A program made the position numbers and the translations under genes. The notes beneath the pieces were generated by a model, which saw nothing but the letters and a program-made list of their open reading frames with translations, did no database searches and had not been told where the DNA came from. A stretch of DNA of 64,000 nt from Pseudeuparius sepicola (lineage: Eukaryota; Arthropoda; Insecta; Coleoptera; Anthribidae), in the NCBI GenBank assembly GCA_963920635.1, contig OY987302.1, positions 28,495,278-28,559,277 on the forward strand. Direction: 5' to 3'. Position 1 is the stretch's first letter, and each line of letters begins with the position of its first letter. Below are positions 35,534 to 45,604 of the stretch, in pieces.

Positions 35534-35755
35534 ATGGCCGTCGTGGAATCATTTTTCAAGAACGTCAGAGACGTAGTCAAAACTTTCAAATGTGAAAGGG
35601 TTCTTTACAGAAAATCACATAAATTTGCGATTGATAATTTTGGGAATATAAATTTCTTAATTTTACCCAATTTCATCTGCAAAGTAACTAGAGTAGTGTT
35701 TTTGATAGGTAATAAAAATTGGTATAGAAGATCAAGCAAACACATAAAAATTTAG
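35534..35755 (+). CDS. Short unassigned ORF
   Basis: A 73-residue frame from the ATG at 35534, basic, with a mixed hydrophobic middle. No domain recognised. It lies directly after the possible Polinton remnant and may belong to it or be chance. Confidence 0.2.
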   Translation: MAVVESFFKNVRDVVKTFKCERVLYRKSHKFAIDNFGNINFLILPNFICKVTRVVFLIGNKNWYRRSSKHIKI

Positions 35756-36084
35756 AAATATAAAAAGATGCTTAGACCATAATATCGCACTAACGATAAG
35801 GCTTGACAATTCTACACAAAGTTTAGGTGTACATTTTACTAGATCATATTAGGTGGTCTATGTCTAACGTTTTTTTGTTACTTACCTATAGCAGTTTTTA
35901 AATCAAAGTAATAATAAATTGTTTAATATTTCATGTGATTTATTCACTTTGTACATTACTTTGGCAATTTATAGGGTTATAAATCACCTATGTATAATTG
36001 TTGGTCCACCTTTCTGGCCAATATTTGTTAAATAATGTTTGCCCGTAGAGGAAGAAGTAACAAAAAACAAATTAAATTCTTATT

Positions 36085-36250
36085 TTATATTGTTTTATTT
36101 AAAAATATATATCTTCTCATATACAGATCAGCTAGCAATTGATTTCTATTAAAATGCATGAGTTCAAAAATACAACATGTCTCTAAAGTAAACGATGTCT
36201 TACAGTGTGTCCCCAGATGAGGTACCGCACTCTTGTAAAGTTTCTTATAT
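36085..36250 (-). pseudogene. C-terminal fragment related to the 225-aa Polinton-locus protein
   Basis: The minus strand reads FTLETCCIFELMHFNRNQL followed by an ADLYMRRY end, closely matching LNLEMYCIFEFFNFSRDKF and IDLYNRRYF at the C-terminus of the protein at 51967-52644. DNA-level similarity extends past the stop into the AATAAA region (TTGTTTTATTT on the plus strand at both places). The upstream part is not recognisable, so this is a 3' fragment of a second, diverged copy. Function unknown. Confidence 0.65.
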
Positions 36251-36384
36251 TTGATTTTTCGAGAAAAAGTCATTCTTGATAAAAAGTTTTGCTTGTTCTT
36301 AAAATAAGATTGGCATGGAAAAGCTAACATTATTTACACTGGGTGACCGGAAAATTGAAAAAACATTAATTATCTTAAGAGTAA

Positions 36385-36705
36385 AGGTGGATTTATAAAC
36401 TCTACGTTTGCGTTGGCGCTCGCGGTTGAAGGTGACGTTCGTCGTTGCCTTCCGTTTGCGTCCAGAAATGTCATCTAAACAAAACACCACGTGACCGCTG
36501 AACTTAATTTTTATTGGACTACATCGAATTGCTACGAACGGCGGGACGTGAAAGATGCAATTGGTTTATCTCGGACGGCATCCGACGCAGACGGCAACGT
36601 TCGACGACGTTTATAAATGGTTACACGTAAAATATAGGGATTGAATTTTCGACGCAAACGGCAACGGCGAGCGCCAACGCAAACGTCGAGTTTATAAATC
36701 CACCT
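36385..36705. mobile_element. Harbinger-like MITE, 321 bp
   Basis: TIRs of about 40 bp start AGGTGGATTTATAAACTC and continue ACGTTTGCGTTGGCGCTCGC. The flanks carry TAA on both sides (36382-36384 and 36706-36708), matching the TWA target preference of PIF/Harbinger elements. CpG-rich interior with no coding sequence. Confidence 0.8.
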
Positions 36706-36708
36706 TAA

Positions 36709-37035
36709 ACTGCCTCTATTTGTAGAAATAGTGAAAAAAGTTATAAATAAAATTTGTTCAGCGTAGTAAGTTACTTACGTGTACAAAATTTCAAAGAGTT
36801 AGGCTTACTTTGAGTTTTTGATTTTTTTTTTCTTGTTTTTCTTTGATTAAATGGTTTTCTGTAAATAGTATGACAAAACTGCATATTACACCTATAGGTT
36901 GTTATTTCTCGCAACATAACCTCATACGCATATAACTGTAAATATGCCAAATACAAGTTAGTAGCCACACATTCCTCGTGAAGTTTCTTGTCAAAGTTCG
37001 AGTGTTGAAAAGTGTAGTAGCTGTGTGACTGTTGC
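36709..37035. other. No gene recognised
   Basis: AT-rich spacer. The frame at 36771-37103 on the minus strand shows no known domain. Confidence 0.4.
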
Positions 37036-38325
37036 AATAGATTGAGCATAGGGATGGCGGAGTGTGTAACGAAACCTTGTAGGGACCAATGTGGTGAACT
37101 CATTCCTCTGACCAGAAAGGCGATTGAAAAAATAATATAGTGCAGCGAATTTCGACAGGATGGAGTGAAAGAAAAATTTATGAATGATGCTTCGCTGCTA
37201 GTGCATCAGAAATGTCGACAGTCATTACGCCCAAAGCCACCTAAACAGGAAGCGGATGTTCCTACAAAGATACCCCGCTTATCATTTGATTTCAAATCCT
37301 TATGTTTTCTGTGTGGTCGCAACTGTATGGATACCTCTAAATGCAGGAACCCAGCCCAAGAACAATGGAGTTTAGTCGAGAAAATTGGTGTTGAAAATTT
37401 TCGAGTTGCAGCAGCTAACAGGCAAGACTACTGGGGGGAAGAGGTGCTTCTGAGGATCTCTCAGGTCATAGACCTCGTCAGTTCCGATGGAAGATACAAA
37501 CATTAACCAAAGGAGGGTCAACCGCATCTGCCAACAGAGAGCATGGGTTTGAAATGAATGTCAGTACCTACTCTTTTGATGAATTGAAAAGGATATTCAT
37601 TCAACTTAATCCTAAACTTGAGCCATATTCTGACATTCATTTGAAAAGAAAACTGCTCCAGCGTTATGGAAGTAGTTTGTATTTTGCAGAATTATCGGGG
37701 AAAAGAAATGTGGTTTGCTTTACTGGAGCAGCTTCCAATATTTTATCAGACACTTGGTACAAAAATCGGAATAAGGACGATGAAGCACAGGAAGAAATGA
37801 GGTTGATTAAAACTGTAGCTAACTATCGATGAAATTTCCAGTGGGGGAGCAGAACTGGTTCCCGAATTGCTGAAGGTGCTGATATTTGAAATCATCAAGC
37901 CTACTCTAATAGACAAACATCCGAGAAAATAGAACGAAATAAGAGAATCAATGACATGAAAACTACTACGATCTGCCACAGCATAATAACTGCTGTCTGT
38001 CCAAGATCATTTGTATCCCCTGTCCTACTTGGGATGGGTGTGTCTTTACACAGGAAGTTCGGTTCAAGGCTATTGATTGATGTGCTATGCAATGTGGGCG
38101 TTTGTGCATCTTACAGCGAAGTCTTGAAGTATTAAAGTGCCGTAACTTCCGAAGACAGCACGAGAATTGAGGACGGATATGTGCAATTCGTTTTCGATAA
38201 CGCAGATTACAATATACACACTCTGGATGGGCATAACACTTTTCATGTGCGCAATTGCTTGCGTGACACCGAAATCTGCTATGAAGGTCGAGGAAAACGT
38301 TCCTCGGATGAACAAGGCGGGCAGG
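37036..38325 (+). pseudogene. Decayed member of a multicopy insect protein family
   Basis: ATG at about 37056 opens MAECVTKPCRDQCGELIPLT, followed by a stop and then a long stretch with HQKCRQSL, SFDFKSLCFLCGRNC and NRQDYWGEEVLLRI (to 37506). A second open piece (37554-37832) has NVVCFTGAASNILSDTWY. Shifted frames to 38325 give SPVLLGMGVSLHRKFGS and FVFDNADYNIHTLDGHNTFH. I recall this order (paired Cys motifs, then FDNAD...DG-NTFH) from many unnamed multicopy predicted proteins of insects that travel with repeats. Its biochemical role is not known to me. The FDNAD motif hints at a nuclease/transposase-like acidic site, but that is speculation. At least four frame breaks. Confidence 0.55.
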
Positions 38326-38769
38326 TAATTTGTTTGTGCTGCTTTATTTGATATTTGCAGAATTTATACAATAATCGATTTCTTCAATTCTATTACGTCA
38401 ATTTATTGCTAACAATATGGAAAATTTATTTAAGCAAGCAATAATGTTATTAAAATTTACAAAAATAAATTTCACTCAAATTTATTACCTCCAACTACTG
38501 CACAAATTTCAACTCTTCTAATAAAATTCTCTATACACATTTTGTATTTCGTGTAGAGGAATATTTGCAATTGTATCCCTTATTCTGTTTTTTAAAGTGT
38601 CCACATTATTAGCAAGGTTCATCACAAACGTTTTGTTTCAGGCCTTGTTAAAATAAATTCAACATAAATTGCTGAAACCTAAAATTTGTAATCCCCTGTG
38701 TATTCTAAATGACATCCTTGACCCTTGACAATATTTTTTGATATTGCATCGAGCGTCGCGCCTGTAATT
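38326..38769. other. No gene recognised
   Basis: AT-rich sequence without a supported frame. Confidence 0.45.
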
Positions 38770-38840
38770 CAGAGTGGGAGCGTTGCAGCGCGTTTACGAA
38801 GCGTTCGATAACAATCCAGAGTTAAATTTCAATTTACAAA

Positions 38841-39145
38841 GTGACACCGACGAGAGCAGTTCGTTTATTTTTGTTACTGAACACGCCGTATCTTAAGTTT
38901 AAGCGATTAAACAAAAAAGTCGGAATTCATCCTATAAATGGGAAAAGGCATTTGTTTGGCGAATTCCACCATTTATATTATAAGCTAAGAATGTATCCAG
39001 ATCGATTTTGGAATTACCTGAGAATGTCTGTCCAAACGTTTGACAACTTACTGGAAAAAGTTGGTCCTCACCTAGAAAAAACAGCAACAAATTTCGTAAT
39101 GAAGAGTTACATTTCACCTGCAGAGCGACTTGTTGTTACTATAAG
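38841..39145 (+). pseudogene. Harbinger transposase first exon (HARBI1-like)
   Basis: The frame reads GIHPINGKR, then GEFHHLYYKLRMYPDRFWNY and LRMSVQTFDNLLEKVGPHLE, and SPAERLVVTIR, ending in a GT donor at 39146 (GTAAGA). These are the N-terminal landmarks of PIF/Harbinger transposases, a DDE nuclease family that cuts and pastes the element. The catalytic exons are absent. The frame at 38841 lacks a proper ATG, and upstream coding sense lies in another frame, so the start is damaged. It is 70 bp from the left TIR. Confidence 0.75.
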
Positions 39146-39424
39146 GTAAGAGAAAACATAAATTTTTAATAAACGTACGTATTTATTAAAAGTCCCTATC
39201 AAACAAAAAAAATAGGGCTATAGACATTGGAAATGCATTTAAACAAGATTTTGTCGATGAGCATCTATAAATGTTCTAATAATAAAGAATTTTTAAATTA
39301 TACACTTTGTGTTCTTTACCTAACCTAATATGTATATAAAAGAGAGAGACACAGAGAGAGAAAGTTACAGGGAGTAGTGTGGCCAAAAAAGAGTTAACCT
39401 CAATTCAAACATAGGTATACTTAC

Positions 39425-39575
39425 TTGATATTCCTAATTTCTCTGCCACTTCAGCATAGAGTTTATCCCTCAGACGCTTATTTTTATATCCTGGTAGCTT
39501 AGTATTCCATAACGCAGGTCTCGATTGGATTTCTGATATCAACAACTCGGCAACGTCTTCTTCTTCAGAACTCAT
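39425..39575 (-). pseudogene. Harbinger MADF-domain accessory protein, first exon
   Basis: ATG at 39575-39573 on the minus strand opens MSSEEEDVAELLISEIQSRP, followed by LWNTKLPGYKNKRLRDKLYAEVAEKLGI, the first helices of a MADF/Myb-type DNA-binding domain. A GTAAGT donor follows at 39424. Harbinger elements encode such a protein to bring the transposase to the nucleus and to the TIRs. Downstream exons are missing. The exon itself is open and looks little decayed. Confidence 0.75.
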
Positions 39576-39709
39576 TTTGGCGACTGAACCACTGAACGCT
39601 ACCACGACGCTCCAAAAATTCAATTCCGTTTGTTTTTATCCCCAACACTGGTAGACAACGCGAACGCAACGCGACGCGACGCGACGCGACGCTGGACGCT
39701 CTCACTCTG

Positions 39710-39790
39710 ATTGTTTGCATTTGATATCACGAAGTTGTTTTTTTTTTCGACGCGACGCGGACGCGACGCTCGACGCTCTCACTCTGATCA
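39710..39790. repeat. Extra copy of the Harbinger right end
   Basis: CGACGCTCGACGCTCTCACT and a CACTCTG end recur at 39762-39785, about 75 bp beyond the inferred right boundary. This suggests a duplicated end or a second nested end. Confidence 0.6.
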
Positions 39791-41084
39791 GTCCTTTACT
39801 CTTGGCGACTAACAAAATTTACCCTGTATAAAAAATCAAAAATATTTTAACAGTTTTGGGCGTTTTGGAACAAGCAGGAGTTTTTATAAAGAGTGGCGTT
39901 TTGTCGTAAATTCACGAATAAAAAACTTTTCGCTCTTCCAGACATCAGAGCGGGACACGCTGTATAATAATGGCTAGCCTCGAGCAGTACAAAGCGTTAT
40001 GCATTTATTGTTTAAATTTTTATTAGTTTATTTCGGAGCAAAAAATGTAATATTTTCAGAAGTTTTAGCCAATTTAATTTGTTAGAATGTTAGAATTAAA
40101 AACTTATTTTTAATTACCGACACAAAAAAGTGAAAAATGTTAGAAAGAAGTTTTGGGTCATTAAATAAGTAAAATGTCGATCATGGACTGCCCTATTTCA
40201 GTTACACACAAGATTTATCTTTGTAGCTAAACGTTGTTGTAATTAACAGTGTCTTCTTACATGTTAATAAATATATACTTACTTACTTACTTACTTATTT
40301 GGAAAAAATTGGTGGGTTGAATATTGCATGCTGTATCAACATTGTTTAATTCCAATATTTACAGATTTTTTTCTAGTTCCTTCGCTATTGCTCGATAAAT
40401 ACCGATTTCCAATATATTTCTAGATATTTTCACTTCTTGATTTATTTGATTTAAAATCCGCCTAAAATATGCTCAGGCAGCCATGACAATTGATAATCCA
40501 TTGTCAAAAAGTGACAATATTTGGAAAAATCTCTTGGAAATAATAAATAAATAAAATAAAAACATGGAACATGCCATTTGGAAAAAACGAGTTTTATTTT
40601 AACTGATTGAAGTTTTCCATTCACACACAATCGTCGGAACAGTTTGTCGAAACATTCGTGTGCATATAGCCATACCTAACCTCAAAATCAAAAACCCACC
40701 TAAACACTAATTGTGACCTAACCTATCGATAATCTGTGGATGATGAACTTTGGCAAAAATCCCGGGACCACACTTTTTGGGTAAAATCCCGGGACAATCC
40801 CGGTACTAAATACCGGGACCGGGACTGGAAACCCTAACCGCCACCGAGGCGAGCGCGCGAATGGCGAGGAGAAAATCGAGGCGAATAGCGCGCCGACTGT
40901 TCACACATCGCGCCCAGCCTCGCCATTCGCCTCGCGACTCGTACGAATGTGTGCATGTGGTTTTAAATGGTATTTAAAAATAGCAATTTTTATATAAAGT
41001 AATAAATATCTCGTTGATACAGGTTTTTAAAAGATGTGCCCGTTACACTGAACCAAAAAGGTACGTAATATTACTAAAAAAAAA
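39791..41084. other. No gene; small hairpin and microsatellite
   Basis: Contains an (ACTT)n microsatellite near 40270-40297, clustered CCCGGGAC/GTCCCGG words at 40760-40830, and an imperfect GC-rich inverted repeat (GCGAATGGCGAG / CTCGCCATTCGC) at about 40853-40950. No supported coding frame. Confidence 0.5.
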
Positions 41085-41710
41085 CATTGGCCCAACGAAT
41101 TCCGTTTATCGTTTTTCGTCCGATGAACGAGTTTATTGAGCCAGCGAATACTTGTACATTGGTCGATGTTTATAATTTTATCACTCAATGAACTTCTTTA
41201 ATAGGTTTAATAAAAATGTTTATTGATCCAGTAAATATTATTATCTAATTGATAGATATTTTCGTAGACTCAATGAACGTATTTATTGATGCAATAAAGA
41301 TATTCAGTAATTCAATCAACATGTTTATTAATTATATGGAAATATTAGCTGATTCAATAAACGGGTTTATTGTTCTATAAACACATTCATAAACTCAATC
41401 ATTTTGTTCATAAAACCAACGAACGTATTCATTGATCCAATAAAAGGATTTATCGATCTAATGAACGCATTCATTAGCTCAATTGTTTTTGTTCATAAAA
41501 CCAACGAACATATTCATTGATCCAATAAACAGATTTATTAATCCAATGAAAACATTAATTGGTTTAATCATATATGTTCGTTAAAACAATAAATGTGTTC
41601 ATTCATTCAATAAATATTATTGTCGATTCAATCAACGCGTTCATTAACCTAACGAAAATATTCGATAAACAGAGTTCGTTGAGCCAATGATTTTAATTCA
41701 TTTATACAAC
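41085..41710. repeat. Array of ~21-bp self-palindromic repeats
   Basis: About 25-30 degenerate units follow the consensus CAATRAACGNRTTYATTGATC, spaced close to 21 bp (for example starts near 41271, 41292, 41313 and again 41418, 41438, 41460). Each unit is nearly its own reverse complement (TTCATTG-ATC-CAATGAA). On the minus strand short stretches translate to a seven-residue repeat with N-x-F-I, but stops interrupt it. Not a CRISPR: there are no unique spacers. Confidence 0.8.
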
Positions 41711-42100
41711 GTACCATTCCGGTTTACACAATAACCACAATAAATACAATACTACTTACTTACTTTGGAAAGGTCATAACTAAAAATATATATATAAGTA
41801 GTATAGCAAAGGGGACTCCAGGGCGGAAGTGACGTCACAAGATGGCCGCCAAGTCGGGAAATTTGAAAATGGCCTTGACCTGCGGGTTCAATGAACTTTA
41901 AGGGGTCACCTTGAGTTAACCTTGACCCGAGGGTCACCTTGACGTAACCTTTAACTAAAGGCTAAAGACCTTTAAGGGGGTCATCTTAGTCTGCATTTTA
42001 AAGGTTAGGTGTAATTGTGAGATTTGCAATCTTGCAGATATTTTTGTTTAGGTAAACAAAAAACATTGTGATATCAGCATTAAAAAAAAGTTGATTTAAG
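41711..42100. other. Promoter-distal spacer with GGTCACCTTGA repeats
   Basis: The motif AGGGTCACCTTGA / GGGGTCACCTTGA occurs twice within 41898-41942, with related CTTGAC words. No coding frame. The tract leads into the TATA box at 42113. Confidence 0.45.
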
Positions 42101-42112
42101 CATTTCTATCAA

Positions 42113-42150
42113 TATATAAAGCTGTACGTTCGTGAACAAATTCATTCAGT
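42113..42150 (+). promoter_or_regulatory. TATA box and arthropod initiator
   Basis: TATATAAA at about 42113-42120 is followed about 30 bp downstream by TTCAGTTCAG (TCAGT at 42146-42150), the arthropod initiator consensus. The first ATG of the downstream gene is at 42157. The spacing is ideal for a core promoter. Confidence 0.7.
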
Positions 42151-42156
42151 TCAGCT

Positions 42157-42750
42157 ATGAGTTATATCAATACCTGTTCAACAACAACAAACACCACCCC
42201 TATGGAGTGGGAGTGCACTGAAGACAAGATGGAAGTCAAAGTGACAGAAGATTCAACCAACATCTGGTAACCATCTCATGACTGCGATCGTCGCCATGGA
42301 AGAGCCTCCTGGGCAGACACTGTTACTACTAATCCCTACTGGAACTCATGGGACGCTAAGCAGAAAGACCAATCCTGGGCTGAAGACGCTGGTAGAACTG
42401 AAGACCAACCCTGGGGTGAAGACCAATCCGTGGATGAAGGCGCTGGTATGACCGAAGATCAATCCTGGGGTAAATCCTCGGGCGAAAGCGCTGGTAGGAG
42501 TGACCACTACTGGCAGTCATGGGGTGAAGACGCTAAGAATCAAGATCAATCCTGGGATGAGCAGCGTGTTCACGAAGATCACTACTGGGACTCCTGGGGC
42601 GAGCAGGGGTGCTACGAACCAAGAGCGGAGGAGAGAAACGTTCTCCGCCAAGTTCCTCCAGGGTTGAGCAGAGCTGCCCGACGAGAATTCCGCAACCAAG
42701 AACGGGCAAGGATTCAGAGTTTTGAGGAAAATCGATACGGCTATAAATAA
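42157..42750 (+). CDS. Tryptophan-rich acidic repeat protein with one in-frame stop
   Basis: ATG at 42157 opens a 197-codon frame broken only by TAA at codon 38 (42268-42270). The same frame then runs to TAA at 42748. The middle is built from irregular repeats around DQSWGE, HYWxSWGE and EDAG, with many Trp, Asp, Glu and Gln. The end is basic (LSRAARREFRNQERARIQSF). No signal peptide is evident. A TATA/initiator lies just upstream and AATAAA is at 42755-42760, so the transcription unit looks complete and intronless. I do not recognise the family. The stop may be a recent nonsense change, a readthrough codon or an error. A translation restart could occur at an internal ATG, for example 42430. 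It may be an accessory gene of the neighbouring Polinton-like locus or a host gene. Confidence 0.55.
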
Positions 42751-42754
42751 ACCA

Positions 42755-42760
42755 AATAAA
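42755..42760 (+). terminator. Poly(A) signal AATAAA
   Basis: AATAAA begins 5 bp after the stop codon of the tryptophan-rich gene. Confidence 0.6.
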
Positions 42761-42887
42761 GATTATTTACTGTATACTGATTTTTTTTATGCATTATCAC
42801 AACATTTATTAAATTTCATATCGAAACGAATCTGAAATTTACAAAAATGTCAAGGATTTATTCAATGAAATCTTTGTACAAGTATCA

Positions 42888-43243
42888 GGTGTTTCCGTAT
42901 ATTTTAACCCACCCAGGCTTTTGTTTAGTTAGAAAAAAATTACAGTTGTAAGATTTTTGTGAAGCGCTAGAATCTGTTATCAGATGAAACAAATGAGCAT
43001 AGTAAAGTTGTGAAAAAATATATATATAAACTTGCTTTTTTTAATGGAACACTTTGTATATTTATAGATTTTTGAAATATACCGATTTTTCCGATTAAAA
43101 CATTGTATATTTGCTCTAAGCATGATATAAATAATTTGTTTCATCTAATCACAGATCCTAGCGCTTCAGAATCTTAAAACTGTAATTTTTTTTCTAAGTA
43201 AACAAAAGCCTGGGTGGATTAAAATATACGGGAACACCCTGTA
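42888..43243. repeat. Palindromic repeat with ~100-bp arms
   Basis: The left arm from AGGTGTTTCCGTATATTTTA through CCCAGGCTTTTGTTTA pairs with the right arm ending in ACGGGAACACCCTG. The arms also share GAAGCGCTAGAATCTG and GATGAAACAAAT. It is a member by style of the TACAGGGTG foldback group. Confidence 0.8.
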
Positions 43244-44312
43244 CATGGTGGTTTCAATAGCTGTCAATGTTATAAATCAGTATAAAAACTGATTTCGGAT
43301 CTTTTCTGTACACTAATCTGATGATATTCAACTAATAATTTCATGTTAAAATATCAAAATTTAAAAAAATCGCAAGTAGAAACAAAATCTTTATACAAGT
43401 CATAAATACAGTTGTTTAACCTTTCGAAATCTCGGGCGCTAAACATATATCCGTTACTGTATGGTTCCTAGATTACAACGTGTAATATGATGCCAATAAT
43501 TACATCATGCATTTCTAAGTATGTACTTTAAAACAATGGGAACATAATAGCGTCGACACTGCTCTTGAAAAATAATACATGTAGAAGATGTATATTTCGA
43601 CGACTCGGGGAAAGTACTTTTTTCCGCGCATTTAAAAAAGGCATGTACGTGACTTTCACAGATTATATTCAAATTAACAGTAAGCTGCTATTTTTCTTTT
43701 ACAATTCGCAATAATTTATGTCTTTACAGAGTATATTTTTAAATTATGTATGTTTCTTTTTGTCGGAAGCTAGGAAATGCAAATATCGACGACAAAGAAC
43801 GTATTAGAGCATGCTATGTTAAAGAATATTCAAACGATTAATTATTATGACATTTTCTGATACTATGTGATATTAGAAAATAGAAAGTTACTATACTTAC
43901 AGTATTTCAACCTTATCTGCAACTGAGTAGACGCTAAACACTTTCACATGGGTAATTTGTACCTTTTCATTAGGTTTAAAAAATAGAAAGTAATACTTAC
44001 AGTATTTCAACTTTATCTGCAGCTTCACACAACACTTTCACATGGGTAATTTGTATGTTTCACTAGGTATTTTCTTTTTGCAGAGTGAAATAAAAGCATA
44101 GAACGTTGGTTTCACTAACATTATTTATTAAAAAAATAACTAAACCTATATAATAAAAATAAAAAATATATACATAAACTTACTATATAAAATAAAAATA
44201 AAAAACTATAACTTAAAACTACTTTATACAATATATACAATTTACGAGGATACGAAAATGAAGGAACTTACGCACACACACACACACATTCACACAAAAA
44301 TTCACACTAAGA
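43244..44312. repeat. Non-coding, with a ~100-bp tandem duplication
   Basis: The segments 43880-43970 and 43980-44075 are diverged direct copies (ACTTACAGTATTTCAAC, TTATCTGCA, ACTTTCACATGGGTAATTTGTA). A short (AC)n run lies at 44273-44288. No gene is seen. Confidence 0.65.
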
Positions 44313-44408
44313 AAGGAACAAGGCTTTAACAATAAAATACGTTAAAAGTTAAACTCTAGGTTTTAATTTTAACCTTTGAAGTATTTTATTGTTAAAGTCT
44401 TGTTCCTT
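44313..44408. repeat. 28-bp inverted repeat around the stop codon
   Basis: AAGGAACAAGGCTTTAACAA at 44313 (arm to 44340) pairs with 44381-44408 with a single mismatch. The 40-nt loop contains the stop codon of the four-exon gene, and the right arm is coding. The transcript would form a strong hairpin. Confidence 0.8.
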
Positions 44409-45551
44409 TTTTAACTTCACCTTTTTGATAAGTATCATTCTCGCTATTTCACGTACTCTTTCTAACTCTCGGTCGGCATCCTCTAACTTTCTCGCAATCT
44501 CCTCATTTCTTCTTTCACACAATTCATTTGTTCTAAGCACACTCTCAGTTACAACACTTACCCCCCCGTCACTCTGACTCACCTGCGTAAGTTCCTCTAT
44601 TTCCGTATCCTCGTACGGCCTCAGCACCCCCTCCAGCTGGTCCATATCCTTCATCCCCCTTCCCGTCGAGGTGGAAGCGGCGCTAGCCCCCAAGCACCGC
44701 TTTTTCCTTTGATGGGCTGGCTCAGGTGAGACGGGAGGTGAAGAAGATGGAGCAGGGAGCTTGATCCTCAGCTTCAAGGGCCGCTTCTTGCCGCTGGGTA
44801 TTAGCACAGGAGAGCTGGGTGGTGACGGTCCCTCCTGAGCACCTGGGGGCGTCGGCACCTTGATGACGAGCTTCGGCACCTTGCGTCCCTTCGACGAAGA
44901 AGGGAGCTGTGCCGAAGTCGCTGCCGGCTGCTCCAGGGCGCTCTCCTGTGCCCGCTCGAGGATCTTGATGCCCACTTCCTCGGCTATCTCCTCCACCTCT
45001 TGGCTGCTGCCGCGAATGGTGATAGCCGGGGAGGGTGGCTGAAAAGAAAAACAAATAAGTAAGTACAATAGGTACATACAAAAGAAATAATTTATAAAAA
45101 AGCAAAAATTAACACTCACTAAAGTTAGATCCTCTAGCGGCAGTCCCAGGATCTCCGACTGCATCTCCCGGACCACATTTTCCAGCTCCTGTCTGTCGAG
45201 GTCCTGGCTGCTGTCGATTGTAATGGTCTCCAGCTCGGGAGATGAGGGCTGAAAACAAAAAAAGGATATAAGTACATGTACAAAAAGCGTACAAAAATGC
45301 ATATAAAAATATTTTGACATTTTGCTTACGAGATCTACTGGATCCAGAATTCTAACGAGACTGGGCATGCTCGGTCGGGAGGTTGGGGGTGGAACCCTTG
45401 TCGGAGCGGTTGTTGAGGCCTGTAAAAAAATGTATGTGATGAATACATGCAATAATTAAGATACTAACTTTGAATAAAATAGTAAAATGTAAAATGTACT
45501 TACAGCCTTAACAAGTTGGTTCCCCAAAATTAGCACACGTGGTGTCTTCAT
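44349..45551 (-). CDS. Four-exon gene, Pro/Ser-rich protein with C-terminal coiled coil
   Basis: Exons on the minus strand are 45504-45551, 45330-45419, 45120-45248 and 44349-45038. The introns are 84, 81 and 81 nt, all phase 0 with GT-AG ends and pyrimidine tracts. The product is 318 residues starting MKTPRVLILGNQLVKA. Exons 3 and 4 both open with PxSP then ITI-SSQ-E followed by an acidic helix, so an exon-intron unit has duplicated. The middle is basic/proline-rich with two copies of a K-L-x-I-K-x-P-x-P motif (about residues 140-185). The last 90 residues are heptad-like and charged, a likely coiled coil. No known domain is recognised, so function is unknown. A TATAAA (45642-45647) and TCAGT (45605-45609) lie upstream. 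It is divergent from the polymerase gene at 46542 and may belong to the same element, but clean introns also fit a host gene. Confidence 0.7.
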
Positions 45552-45604
45552 TTTCTCGGCGAATAGCAATGGCACTAGGTACACTAATATGACTGGTACA
45601 GAGT

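Larger units (their letters stand above)
38770..39709. mobile_element. Internally deleted PIF/Harbinger element, 940 bp
   Basis: The ends read CAGAGTG(G/A)GAGCGT and its inverse CACTCTG, flanked by ATT on both sides (38767-38769, 39710-39712). Inside, a transposase first exon points inward from the left and a MADF-domain first exon points inward from the right. This is the standard two-gene Harbinger layout with the middle removed. GACGC repeats lie at 39665-39694. Confidence 0.8.

Noticed and set aside
41085..41710. CRISPR-like array
   Set aside because: Units are contiguous and degenerate with no unique spacers, and the setting is an insect genome.
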